This document shows, one piece after another, positions 43,038 through 55,162 of a stretch of DNA of 64,000 nucleotides. Under the pieces are notes generated by a model. The model ran no database searches. It was not told the origin of the DNA and saw only the letters and a list, made by a program, of their open reading frames with translations. The position numbers were made by a program, and so were the translations under genes. Source of the stretch: Bidens hawaiensis (Eukaryota; Streptophyta; Magnoliopsida; Asterales; Asteraceae); contig JAIQDT010000190.1 of assembly GCA_021521415.1 (NCBI GenBank), positions 744,001-808,000 of the forward strand. Reading direction: 5' to 3'. How positions within the stretch are numbered: position 1 is the first letter of the stretch; each line of letters begins with the position of its first letter.

Positions 43038-46000
43038 ATGTCTGGATATGAGGAACAAGAGATGTCTACTAACAAGATTCCTAGATTGTCTGGACAGGAA
43101 AATTTCACAAAATGGAAAGTCTTGTTTGAAGCAGCCGTTTGCTACAATGATGTTGATATGTGGAACTCCATCAAGAATGGTCCACAAGGGGAAGTTGCAG
43201 AAGGTGCAAATCAGGCATCAACTGCTTCTGTGAGAGAAAGAATGAGAAAGGTGGATGACAAGGCTTTAGCTATGTTGAAGCTAGGTCTGTCTTGGGAGAT
43301 ACACACCAAGGTTGCACATCATCCCAATGCTAAGGCAATATATGATGCAATACTTGAAATGTTTGAAGGAAATGTTGAACTCAAGAACATCAAGAAGCAG
43401 AGATTGAAGCAACAGCTAGAAAGATTCAAGTATAAAGAAGGAGAAAGGTTGAAATCAATTCTAGAGAGGTTTCTGGGAATTATGAATGAGCTCAGAACCA
43501 CAGACTATGTCATGACTGATTTTGATCTCAACACAAAGCTGCTCAACTCTATGCCAAAAGAATGGTATACTGCCTGCAAGTTCATCCTCACAAAGCACAA
43601 CTTCAATGAGCTAAAAGTAGATGACGTAGTGTGTTTTCTTCAAGCTGCTGAGATAGAAATGATAGAAAATGTAATGATAAGGGAGGAAAGACCCTGCTTC
43701 AATGTTTCAAATGCGTTGATTGCACCTATGGGAAATCTGACTACCAAGAATCAACAGCAGATTCCTATCATTGAAGAACCTGTTGAACACAATTCTGATA
43801 CTCCAAAATCATTTGTTGGTGTTAGCACAAGCAATCAAGGAAACCAGCAAAGATTCAATGTTCAACTGATTGATGACACTGACTCAGCCTCTATGGCAAA
43901 TGGGAATGTTCCTCATACTGGTACAGGACATGGTCAAAGCAATGATACATAGGCTTTGCTGTCTATGTTTACTGAGTCATATAATGCATTTGTTGCAAAG
44001 AACCTAATCCACACAAGTGTAGTGCAAGATGATTTAGAGCAGATAGATGCTGATGATTTGGAGGATATGGATTTGAAGTGGCAAGCTGCCATGTTATCTT
44101 TGAGAAGTAAGAGGTTGTATAATTGGACTGGTAGATCTCTGGTTTCTGGACCAAATGAATGAATTGGATTTGACAAGTCTTAGGCAATCTGTTATAATTT
44201 CCAACAACCAGGACATTTTGCAAGAGAATGCAACTTGCCAAGGAACTATCAGATGAATCAATTCCAGAATCAACAGCCTAGAGGTCAACAGCAATACCAG
44301 CAAAATCAGCAAAGAAACAACAACCAAAACTTCAATAACAACTTCAATCCCAACAACAACTACAATCCCAATTTTAATAACTTTCAGCCTCAAATGAATA
44401 ATCTGAATCAAGGAATGCAACAGAATCAAGGTTTTCAAATGAACAACAATCAAAACCTTCTAGTAGTTCAAAATGTTCCAAACAACACTGTTCCAGCAAA
44501 CCAAAATCAACCAAGAAATCAAGGATATGTGGCAGTAACTACACAAATGAAGGTAACTTTGACTGGACCAATCATGAAGAAGACATTGCAGATGATATCA
44601 AGAGGGCAAATGTGACATTCATAGCCATAATTGAGAAAGAAGCTGGATCATCATCTCAGGTACACTCTGCTCCTACTTTTGATTTAACTGAAGTTATCAA
44701 TGAACTAAAAATGAAAGTAGGCAAGCTGTAAAGTGAGTGTTTAAGAAACAAAGTATCATCAATGCATATGAGGCCAGTGAAATGGTGAGTGAGGAAAGAA
44801 TAAAAAGTTTAGAAGAAGACTGTGTAAAAAGTTACAGAGCTCAGAAAATATTCACCACTGAAATTGATGGGTTGAAGAACATGGTTTTAAAAGAAAAGTT
44901 ACAGAACACAAAATTGCAAGTTGACAATGAATTCTTGAAGAACTTGGTTTCCACTGGAAACATCTGTGGAATTCTAAACCAAGCTAGAGAAAAGGACAAA
45001 TACAAAGCAGTAACACCACCATTCAACAACAACATTATGTCAAAAGTTGATAAAGAGAAAAGAAATGCATATCTACAACAATTCAAAGATGTCTTTCAAG
45101 ACAAAGAAGAACTTGTAGATTTGTGCAAAAATGTTGAAGTGAGTGAAGAAGGAGAGTCTGTTGTGAAAAAAGAACTGAAAGAAGAAAAGTCAATTGGTGT
45201 TCAAGTCTCTGAAGATGACCTTGAGTCAATTGACTTGAATCAAGATGACTTGAGTGATTTGAGTGATCAAATTACTGAAGAGGAACTTAAAGATACTGAA
45301 AGAGGAAGAAGATACAAGAAGCCAGAATCAGTTGATAAACTTCCAAAGTATCCACCAGTCACACCAAGAATGAAGAAACAGAATGAAAGAATGAAGAAAG
45401 AACATGTATCATTTGACATATGTGAAAGGAAAAAGGTAAACTACAATGCTGTAAGGCCTCCAAGCCAAGAAGTATTGGAAAGGATAAAGCAAAACAACAA
45501 GAAAAGAGTGAAAGAAGATGTAAATGTTGAAAACTTTATTCCAGTTTACCCCATTTTCTCAAGCATTGAAGATTTTGACATTGGAGAAGTAGAAACAATA
45601 GAAGAATATGAAAAGAGGAAATCAAGACAAAGGGAAAACATTGAGGAAGAACCCTTGAGTATAAGAGAAATTGTTTTTGTGAAAGGGAAAGTGGAAAGAA
45701 GTGACAAAAGAATAACTGAATTTGTTCCCTTCTCAATTGATTTTGACAGTTTAAAATCTAAAAAGACAATTGGAGTTGATCCACCAAGACCAAGTGAAAG
45801 GTTCAAGAAACTAAAAGAGCATGAAGTATTTAAAGGAAAGGTTTGGTGCAAGAAGTGTGATGAATATGGTCATCATACAGACTCCTGTGATGAAAGACTC
45901 AAATTCAAACCTTTTCATGTCCCAGATGGCACAAAGTATGGACAAGTTTGTGAAGAAGAAGTAATAAAAAATAAGAGCTAAGGGAATTCACTGAAAGCAA

Positions 46001-46585
46001 AGAAACATGTGAACAAACCTGTTAACAAGAGTAAACCTCAAGTGAAGCATGTAAAACTGTTAAGAAGGGATCTCAACTCTTAAGAACAATCACAAAAAGG
46101 GACACACAATCTGTCAAATCTGAGAGTTCACAAGGATCATCAAGCAGTGAAAAGATAAGAAGAAAGGATGCATATCCAAGAAAGAAACCAACTGAACTCA
46201 CTGGTGATGAGAAGTTTCTGTTAAAGCATGGATTTGAACCACAAGGTTTTCTTTGAGGAAGTTTCTGTTAAAGAAACCTAAAACAGAAACAAAGTTTGAG
46301 GAAGTTACTGATGTGAGAGATTACTGTGAAAAGAAGTATTATGTGATAAGGGAGAGTGATACTGACCCTAATGAGCATCAGAAATCAACCTCATTAGTTA
46401 AAACCCCAAAAGAGTGTGGATATGAAACAGATAATTCAGATAATCTTGAAATCACACATGAAGATCCTGAACCAACAACACTCATTTCCGAAGCTGTGTC
46501 TGAAACTGAATCTGATGAGCTGCAAGTTGATAAGGCTTGCACTTCATCACTCAACTAATCAAAATTTCTTTGTATGTGCAGGAAC
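43038..46585 (+). pseudogene. Element 7: gag
   Basis: ATG at 43038 starts a typical copia gag domain (GQENFTKWKVLFEAAVCYND, DAILEMFEGNVELKNIKKQR, FDLNTKLLNSMPKEWYTACK). TAG at 43950-43952, TGA at 44160-44162 and a TAG shortly after interrupt the same frame. The first zinc knuckle is CYNFQQPGHFAREC, with its second Cys replaced by Phe. An Asn/Gln-rich stretch follows (44235-44615). After a frame change, 44737-45981 is a Lys/Glu-rich, likely coiled-coil region that ends in a second knuckle CKKCDEYGHHTDSC. A further degenerate part leads to pol. Function is the same as in element 4, with much more decay. Confidence 0.85.
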
Positions 46586-49410
46586 AATCCACTCCTCTCA
46601 ATGACATATGGTACATGGATAGTGGATGTTCTAGGCACATGACTTGTGACAAGAGATCTCTTGTCAACTATGAAGAAAAGTATGAAGGTCATGTAGCTTT
46701 TGGGAGTGATGAGAATGGTGGAAAGATTGTTGGAAAAGGAATCTTAACAAATGGGAAAGTCTCATTTGATAATGTATTTCATGTTGAAGGTCTTCAGTAC
46801 AATTTGCTAAGTATATAATAAATGTGTGACAAAGGATACAAAGTCAGTTTTGATGATTCCCACTGTTTCATTTTAAAACCTGAGTTTGTGATTCCACCTG
46901 AAATGATTATGATGATGACACCAAGAAATGGCAACCTATATGAATTGAATATGAAAGAAGCTGTTTCAAGAGGAGGTACATGTTTTGTTTCCAAAGCCAC
47001 TGAAAATGAGTAAAATTTATGGCATAGGAAACTGTGTCATGTGAACTTGAAGAACATGAATAGACTTGTCAAAGGTGAGCATGTCATAGGCTTACCTACA
47101 AGAGAGTTCAAATTGGAAGATCATTGTAGTTCATGTCAAAAGGGAAAACAACACAAATCTACTCATAAGTCAAAACTCATCAATTCGATTGATCAAGTAC
47201 TTGAATTACTTCACATGGATCTCTTTGGTCCTATGAGTGTACCAAGTATTGGGAAGAAAAGATATTGTCTGGTGATCATTGATGACTATTCAAGATATAA
47301 GATATATTTGGGTTTATTTCCTAAGTACCAAGGATGAGACTGCAGAGTTGATTAAAGGTTGTGTAACAATGATTGAAAACAAGTTGAATAAGAAAGTGAA
47401 GATGATGAGAAGTGACAATGGCACTGAGTTCAAGAATGGAGTTATGCAAGAATTCTGTGAAACAAAAGGAATACAACAACAATTCTCAGCTCTTAGAACT
47501 CCTGAACAAAAAGGTGTTGCAGAGAGAAGAAACAGAACTTTGATTGAAGTAGCAAGAACCATGCTAGCAGATGCTAACTTGCCTGTCACTTTTTGGGCTG
47601 AAGCCATAAATACAGCCTGCTATGTTCAGAACAGGGTGCTTGTAAAGAAAAGGCATAACAAAACTCCTTATGAAATTTTCAACAATAGAAAGCCTTACAT
47701 CAAGTTTTTCAAGCCCTTTGGATGCAAATGTTTTCTTTTGAACACAAGGGACTATTTGAACAAGTTTTAAACAAAATCCCTGGACTATTTCTTTGTTGGA
47801 TATTCTACACACTCAAAAGCCTACAGAGTTTATGTGAAAGACCACTTGAGTGTTATAGAATCATCTGACATTATTTTTAATGAAAATCAATTCAATACAG
47901 TTGATGGTGCATCATTGTTTTTTGATCATGAGAAATTGATTAAGTCCTTCAAGATTTATCCTGAAGACTTTGATGAAACTTTCTACAAGACCAGTGAAGT
48001 TAAAGAGAAAAAGAAGAAATCATTGGACTTGGAAGAATTATGGAAGAAGGTTGCTAGAAAAGAGAAAGAGTATACTTTTGTGAAGAATTCCTCATGGAAC
48101 ACTGATGAACCTGATCATGCTGAGCACAATCAAAACAATCCAGATGTACAGAATGATCAATTTCAAAATAAGGGTGACACAAGCAACCATGCAAGTGGAG
48201 AAGAAGTCGCCTCTACTGCAAGATTTCAAGATCTATTTCAAAGATTGAACTTAGAAAACAATGGTGCATCTACTTCAGGACAACATAATGATGAAGCACC
48301 AGAATTTCATGATGCAGTAACTGATTTGATCAATGAAAATCTTGACACAAATTTGTCTACAGATATGATTTTACAAACTCCTTATGTGGAAAAGAATCAT
48401 CCTTATGAAAACATCATTGGAGATTTGCATGAAAGAGTTACAAGAAGTCATTCTGAAATTGCAAACATCTGTCTTTACTCCTGCTTTCTATCCCAAATAG
48501 AGCCAAAGAACATTGCTCAAGCACTAAAAGATAATAGTTGGGTAGAAGCAATGCAAGAGGAACTGCCACAGTTTAGAGACCTACATGTGTGGGATCTTGT
48601 TGATAAGCCATATGACAGATATGCTATAGGAACCAAATGGGTTTTTAGAAACAAAAGGGATGAAAGGGATTTGGTGATTAAGAATAAGGCTAGACTTGTA
48701 GCACTGGGATGTCTTCAAGAAGAAGGAATAGATTTTGAGGAAGTCTTTGCTCCTATTGCAAGACTTGAGGCTATCAGGATTTTCTTGCATATGCTGCTTT
48801 AAAGAACATTAAAGTGTTCCAGTTGGATGTTAAGTCTGCTTTCCTAAATGGAAAGATTGATGAAGAGGTGTATGTAGCTCAACCTCCAGGTTTTGAGGAT
48901 CCAATGTATCCAAACAGGGTGTATAAGCTAAACAAAGCCCTTTATGGACTGCATCAGGCTCCTAGAGCATGGTATGATGATATGTAAAATCATCTTCTTG
49001 AAAATGGTTTCAAAAGAGGAGCCATTGACAAGACACTCTTCTACAAGAGAAATGGATCAGATTTTCTTCTGCTACAAGTATATGTTGATGATATCATCTT
49101 TGGTTCAACAAATGAACAAATGTGTTTGGAGTTTGAAGGGGTGATGAAATCCAAGTACAGCATGAGCTCTATGGGAGAAATGAACTTCTTTCTTGGACTG
49201 CAAGTTCAACAGAAAGCTGAGGGGATCTTCATTCACTAAAACAAATATGTACAGGACATCTTGAATAAGTTCAACTGTCAAGAATACAAGACTGCTTCAA
49301 CTCCAATGGACACCAAAGAAAAGATGATTGCAGATGAAAAGGGGGAGCCAGTAGGTGAACATGAATATAGAGCCAAAATTGGATCTCTGATGTATCTGAC
49401 TGCAACAAGA
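46586..49410 (+). pseudogene. Element 7: pol, part before the CACTA insertion
   Basis: Protease WYMDSGCSRHMTCDKRSL; two adjacent TAA codons at 46816-46821; integrase zinc finger LWHRKLCHVNLKNMNRL with CSSCQKGKQH; integrase core HMDLFGP, RSDNGTEF and KGVAERRNRT, with a frame change near 47300 and a stop at 47768-47770. RT follows: [32 protein letters not shown], a stop, then [15 protein letters not shown] and MGEMNFFLGLQVQQ. The frame ends in GSLMYLTATR at 49410, where the CACTA element begins, and continues at 60831. Confidence 0.9.
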
Positions 49411-49440
49411 CACTACGTGAATATCGACCTTCGGCCACAC
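49411..49440. repeat. Element 8: left terminal inverted repeat
   Basis: 30 bp beginning CACTACGTGAATATCGACC. It pairs with 60801-60830 apart from two positions. Confidence 0.93.
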
Positions 49441-49990
49441 ATGTGGTCTGGGCGATTTGCCACACTTTGGCTTAAATGTGTGGCTAAAAGGTTTTTGACC
49501 ATGTTGGAAAACTTTCCATAATGTTTTGGCCACACATATTATTCTTCACGTGACCATTGTATACCTAGTCAGGTACTTTTCGCCACACTTTGAACAAACT
49601 GTGACAAAAACTAGCCACATTATAAAAACGTGTGGCGACATGTAACCTACAGTCATAGTTTTTTTGATCTTTGATACATGTGACCAAAAACACATGCATT
49701 AGCCACAAACTGTGACATTTAACTAGCCACATGTTTTAAAAGTGTGGTCAAATTTGACAAACGGCTACTGTATTGATAAGAGATGTGTCTAAAAGGTAAA
49801 AGATATAGCCACGTATATTACGTTTTGTGACCTAATGTCACATTTTCTAGCCACATTTTTAATAAAGTGGCGAAATATGACGAACAACCATTGTATTTAT
49901 TAGTTATGTGGCTAAAACGCTTAAAATATATGGCCACTTACACGACGTTATGTGACCAAAGAGTAGTTTACTTTTATTTTTCATAAGTTT

Positions 49991-50690
49991 TTATTGTCAC
50001 GGAAACACATATTATGTGTGGCTATAAGTAATAAATGGTCACACTAAAATATTTTTAAGTGTGTCCAAATGGAATTAATGGCCACTTATAATAGGTTGTG
50101 TGACCAAAGAGTATCTTAGTTTTGCTTTTTATAAGTTTTTTATTGTCACGGATACACTTTTTATGTGTGGCTATAAGTTATAAATTGTCACACTTAAAGG
50201 ATGTTTTTGTGTATCCAAATGTAATTAATGGCCACTTATATGAGGTTGTGTCACCAAAGAGTATCTTAATTTTGATTTTTATAAGTTTTTTATTGTCACG
50301 GATACACTTATTATGTGAGGCTATAAGTTATAAATTGTCACACTTAAAGGATATTTTAGTGTGTCCAAATGTTATTAATGGCCACGTATTCCAGGTTGTG
50401 TGACTAAAGAGTATCTTAGTTTTGTTTTTTATAAGTTTTTATTGTCACGGATATAGTTATTATGTGTTGCTATAAGTTATAAATTGTCACACTTAAAGGT
50501 TGTTTTAGTGTGTCCAAATGTAATTAATGGCCACTTATTTGAGATTGTGTGACCAAAGAATATCTTAGTTTTATTTTTTGTAAGTTTTTTATTGTGACGG
50601 ATACACTTATTATGTGTGGCTATAAGTTATAAATGGTAACACAATAATATTTTTAAGCTTGTCCAATCGTCATTAATGGCCACACGTTGA
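49991..50690 (+). repeat. Element 8: left subterminal array, 150-bp unit
   Basis: Five units start near 49991, 50141, 50291, 50440 and 50590 at TATTGTCACGGATACAC. Each contains TGTGTGGCTATAAGT, a GTCACACT block and AATGGCCACTTAT. Between 49440 and 49990 similar GCCACA/TGTGAC words occur without a clear period. Subterminal repeats of CACTA elements are the usual binding sites of the element's DNA-binding protein. Confidence 0.88.
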
Positions 50691-50791
50691 TTTGACGAGT
50701 GGCGGCGTCATCATTGCCTTTACAGTTTCTTGTGCCGCCAAATTCAAATTGTCAGAGAGATTTACCGGCGGTTTCCGATGGTGATAAATAC

Positions 50792-50850
50792 CAGTCACAA
50801 TCACAATCACAATCCACAATCACAATCACTATCACAATCACAATCCGATT
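50792..50850 (+). repeat. CACAAT hexamer microsatellite
   Basis: About eight CACAAT/CACAATC units, slightly imperfect, lie 30 bases before the start codon of the next ORF, probably in its 5' untranslated region or promoter. Confidence 0.7.
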
Positions 50851-50879
50851 ATAATTTCCTATAATAATTTCCGATCACA

Positions 50880-51401
50880 ATGGCTGCAGCTTGGCTCGAA
50901 CGTGCACAGGGTGCTCAAGCCCCCATCGACTACGACCCCACATTCTTCACGATAAGATTCCATTTTTTTTCCGGCGCAGTCCGGAGGAATCAAAGGGTGA
51001 GGTATATCGACTATGTCGACCCTCAAACCTTCTTGTACCAACAACTTAACCGAATGGTTTGATGGCTTGGGTACACCACGATTGATTATTTCAGCACTCA
51101 AATGGTAGTGCCGGGTATAGAGGTGGCGTACATTGACTTGCAAGACTTGGAGCACTTCAAGGCGGGGTCCGTTTGTGGGGCATTCCATTCTGAGGTGACC
51201 ATTCGCCTCCGTAGGCTTGCGGACTCCACCTTCACCTCCGATGGCATGTGGGAGAGGATCATGCCCTCTCATACTCCAGACTCCGATGAAGATTCAGATG
51301 AAGATTCGGAGACTCCAGACTCCGACGAAGATTCAGATGAAGATTCGGAGACTCCAGACTCCGATGTAGATTCCGATATGGAATCGGATGCTAGGAGTTA
51401 G
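50880..51401 (+). pseudogene. Element 8: small ORF, PB1-like domain with acidic repeat tail (one stop)
   Basis: A frame of 173 codons is interrupted only by TGA at 51060-51062. The N-terminal part (FFTIRFHFFSGAVRRNQRVR, YVDPQTFLYQQLNRMV, then WLGYTTIDYF) is reminiscent of the PB1-like domain found in many plant transposon-encoded proteins; this is a resemblance by eye. The C-terminus has an acidic tandem repeat, TPDSDEDSDEDSE twice and a diverged third time, encoded by 39-bp units at 51272-51388. The role in transposition is unknown. Confidence 0.55.
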
Positions 51402-52826
51402 CTAGTTTATGTAATTTGTTTTCTATATATTAATGTAAATATTATTGTTATTATATTTTTTTATTATGTTATGTGAATTTTGTTATTATTAACTGTTATA
51501 TCTAACGAAAAAACAAAAGTAAAAACGTTAAACCATAAACTCGTTGCAAGTCAGCGCGAAGTTAATATGTATCTAGTTACGACATCGAAACTAAACAAAA
51601 GAAATAAACCCGTCAATGCCAATACAACAAATTATCATATGTAGAACCAAAAAAACCGACACGTTACAGCAACCATCCACACAAATTCGATTAGTATCAG
51701 CGGTACCAACACAAATTCGTAAACATAAATTAGTAAGCCAAATAATATATTTGTTGCGTGTTTTAAGCGTAGTTGATGTTGATTTTTTATAAATAACTTT
51801 AAAATAGATGTTAGTGTGAGTGAATAACAAAATAGACCTAAAATTTAATTTTTGGTAGTTGAGACAGTAATTTGTTTAAGTTCAGTTGATTTGTAGCGAA
51901 TCTAGTCAGATAAACTAGTTTTTTTTATTTTAATTAACTTGAATGTAGGCTATTATTACATAAATATATTTCAAAGATTTTTTGACAGGTATTCAAAAGC
52001 GTATAAAGCGTGTGATGTACATTTTGACAGGTAGTATGCGCTATACACTCAACAACCAACTATTATTACATAAATATAACAACAGAGACTTTAATGCCTG
52101 CAATAAAACTGGTGACTGAAATTTATTACACTTATATATATGTTATGTGAATTCCAAACTTGGCCAAACAGAAAATATCTAAGGTTTCCACAGATCTTAA
52201 ACTTCCCAAAGATGTTAGATTTTGATAAAATCGTTTCCAAAACTCAATGCCGTCACCAAATCTTAAATCTATGGTTACTGGTGACGGCATTGAGTTTGGA
52301 AGCGGTTTTTCTAAACTGAATTTTATTTGTTCAAAGGCTTCTTCAAAGTCTGGAGGGTACAACTTTGGTATGCAGGTTAGTGAAAAGAAGGGAATAATGG
52401 TCTTTTTTTATAAAATGAGTTGATAATGTTTTGCAGGAAACCATCAGCCGAGAAATGATGCATTTTTGGGCTTTCTTTGTATTAATGTAACTTTGATATA
52501 GCACGACTCAGTTATGAATGTAATGACTTTATTGATTTTACTATGGTACACTACAAGTCAACTGTGACTTTTATCAATGTAACATTATGTATGTTTGAAC
52601 TTGACACCAATTGACCAAAATAGCCAGAAGACGAAATGAATTCAACAAACCGGCCTGTACGTATAAGTAGTAATAGTATTAAAAACAACCAATATTTCTT
52701 TAGTTTGAATTAATAAGTACAAAGTAAAGAAGGAAGATATCATGTATCACAACTATATTTAAACATTATTTACATCTAACTAGCCGAACGAACACAACTG
52801 TTGGGTCGACAACCCCGACATCGGCG
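51402..52826. other. Non-coding stretch of element 8 with one hairpin
   Basis: AT-rich with no supported gene. It contains a strong inverted repeat at 52232-52305 and otherwise nothing I can assign. Confidence 0.5.
52232..52305. repeat. Inverted repeat (26-bp arms, 22-base loop)
   Basis: The left arm 52232-52257 contains CTCAATGCCGTCACC and the right arm 52280-52305 contains GGTGACGGCATTGAG. They pair over 26 bases with one bulge and about one mismatch. It is GC-richer than its surroundings. Confidence 0.8.
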
Positions 52827-53455
52827 TCAATCTCCATTACGAATAGTTGTAGGCTTTTTCCCGGGCCGCCAGTATTCATCCGGGGACTCATTACGAAGCA
52901 GTTGATTTGGTTGTACAAGTGGCAATGTATTACCCTCATGAGGGAAAGTTACCGTACTAAAAACCTCATTGACCTCGTCATACGAATACCTATAATTCTT
53001 GGGTGGAGTCATGAGGACAACATGCTTTTTTCCAATTCAGCTGATCTTGAACATAAAACACCTGGCGTGCTTGCGAGGCCAATATGAACGGATCATCCTT
53101 GTGGCCAAATTTGTTTAGGTCGACCGACGTGTAACCAAGAATATCATGTTTGACATGTTTACGGTCAACCCAATGGCACATGAAGACCGGAATTCTTTTA
53201 GTATGATAATCTAGGACTCATATCTCTTGCAAAACCCCAAAATAAAAGTTTTGTCCATACGTCACCACGTCTTTTTTGATGTGCATGTCATCCGCCTCTA
53301 CACCAACCCCGCTGTTCTGGTAAACTCTACCATTATGAGATTTTGTACGAAATTCAAAACCGTTGATGTTGTACGAGTCGTATTTGTAAACGTTGCGGTG
53401 TGCTCCGTGTGCAATCCACTTTACGGTTTCCGATACCGAACCTGGGGAGCTCGCT
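52827..53455 (-). pseudogene. Element 8: TNP2 transposase, C-terminal part (DUF4216-like)
   Basis: On the minus strand: YKYDSYNINGFEFRTKSHN, RVYQNSGVGVEADDMHIKKD, FYFGVLQEI, a stop, VLDYHTKRIPVFMCHWVD, DILGYTSVDLNKFGHKDD and FILASQARQVFYVQDQLN. This is the DUF4216 region found at the C-terminus of CACTA TNP2 proteins. The stop near 53214 stands where Trp is usual. A slip in an A/T run near 53030 shifts the frame; the other frame continues as TPPKNYRYSYDEVNEVFSTV to a stop at 52827. In intact elements this protein, with the central DDE domain, cuts the element ends. Confidence 0.82.
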
Positions 53456-53535
53456 AGATCTCTTTCAACCTGAATTTCATTACAAGGATTAGATGCTTCA
53501 CCTATATTGCAGAAACTATAAAAGAATTTTAAAAA

Positions 53536-54441
53536 TTATAGAAGACTGTCATCTATAGCTTTCCATGCTGGTGAATCTGATGGGTGACGTAAAACACCGG
53601 GTTTATTGGTACTCATGGCGTGCCATGTTAAATTCTCTGCTGTGGTCTTTGATTTAAAGAGGCGCTTGAATCGTTGAATAATGGGAAAGTACCACAGTAC
53701 CTTAGCGGGCGTGTTTATGTAAGTTTTGTTAGTCTTCTCATCCACCTTCCACCTTGACTTGTTACAAACTGGACATGCTTCCAAATCCTTGTAATCCTTA
53801 TAGTATATAATGCAGTCATTGATACACACAGGTATCTTTTCGTATCCTGAGCCCATTGCCTTCATCATCCTTTTGCCCTCATACATATTATTTACCATTT
53901 CGTTATCTGCAGGTAGCATCTTTTTCAACAATTTCAGAAGTTCATCAACGAACTTATGAGATAACCCGTGCTTGCTCTTCAAGTTGAGTAGTTATACTAA
54001 TGCAGACAACTTGGTTAAGTCAAGACATCCTATATATAGGGGCTTCTCAGCGTCAACAAGTAGTTGTAGAAACTGTTGATACTTCTTGTCGCCTTTGAAA
54101 TTGTCTTTTGTAGCATTTACCATTTCTACAGTTTCACAGGCATCTGTTGGAATGTTGGTGTCAACAAACCCAGTATTATTATCATAATTAGTTGGAATGC
54201 TGGAGCAGGCAAACCCAGTATTATTAACATAATTAGTTGGAATGTTGGTGTCGGCTTCTCCATGTTTTATCCAAGTAGTATAATTCTTATCAATTCCAAA
54301 CCTGTACAAGTGAAGTTCTACCTCGTCTACACTAAGAGATACGTGGATCACACACTTAACACATGGACATGAAACAGAAATTGGTGGTGATGTCTCCTTG
54401 CAATTACGAACTACAAAAATGTAGAAATGCCTTAACACCAT
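53536..54441 (-). pseudogene. Element 8: TNP2 transposase, N-terminal part
   Basis: One frame from 54441 to 53536 with a single stop near 53992. The first half shows the transposase-associated domain (VSCPCVKCVIHVSLSVDEVE, LHLYRFGIDKNYTTWIKHGE). The second begins the TNP2 domain (KSKHGLSHKFVDELLKLLKK, IPVCINDCIIYYKDYKDLEA, then CPVCNKSRW and WYFPIIQRFKRLF). The frame stops at AWKAIDDSLL, about where the catalytic DDE core should begin. Only about 80 bases later the C-terminal region starts, so the core is deleted. A possible splice donor CAG/GTGAGT at about 54607 hints at an upstream exon. A TA microsatellite (54529-54552) lies between. Confidence 0.85.
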
Positions 54442-54837
54442 CTCTATATGCTTTACTGCACCTGTCGCCTACTGACATCCACAACTTATCCATCTTCCAA
54501 GAATTTTTTTATTAACTGTGTCATCAACAATATATATATATATATATATATACACTAATTAACGCCAATAAATGTAACTGACTAAAAGCAAAAATATTTG
54601 GTACTCACCTGAGATTAATGAAGCTGTTTGGTAGGATTGAGATTGATTTGAGTTCAATAAATACACTAGCAGATCATTTATTAGGGTTTGGTGAGATTGT
54701 GGGATTTTATTTGGTCAATACTAATTGATTTGTGAGTCTTCCAGAAGATAACTCAATTAATTGGCAGGTAAAAATGAAAATTTTAAACTTCTAAATTTTG
54801 TTATATAAATATAAGAAGAGGTTCTATTACGTTCTCA

Positions 54838-54908
54838 GGGTGTAGCTCAAACGGTTGAGGCGCTTATAGATTGCACATATCGCGGGTTCGAAACTCAAGA
54901 GGGACATA
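54838..54908 (+). repeat. tRNA-derived (SINE-like) segment
   Basis: GGGTGTAGCTCAAACGGTTG resembles a tRNA 5' end with box A. GCGGGTTCGAAACTC, 33 bases later, fits box B and the T loop. The acceptor stem does not close and the anticodon arm is poor. It is followed by AT-rich sequence with a repeated CTCTTTTTAATGAA (54930 and 54959). Probably a SINE head or tRNA pseudogene inside the CACTA element. Confidence 0.6.
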
Positions 54909-55162
54909 TTTTTATTGATTTTTGATAATAAGCTCTTTTTAATGAAATATTATTATAACCTCTTTTTAATGAAGTAAACTACGGAAACACTCAAACTAAA
55001 CTACTCATTAAGCCTTTAATTGCGTTCAGAAACATAAAAGTACATCATTATAGCTGGTCTAAAATCATAACAAAGTTTCTTAGCTTTTAATTACAAAACT
55101 AATTAAAAGCCCTAAAAACAACAAGAAGCAAATAAAATACAATAACTTCACTATTTTTTTTC

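Noticed and set aside
52132..52362. 76-codon minus-strand frame
   Set aside because: It is formed largely by the arms of the inverted repeat and has no coding features.
54838..54908. Functional tRNA gene
   Set aside because: Box A and B words are present, but the acceptor stem does not pair and the anticodon arm is not credible.
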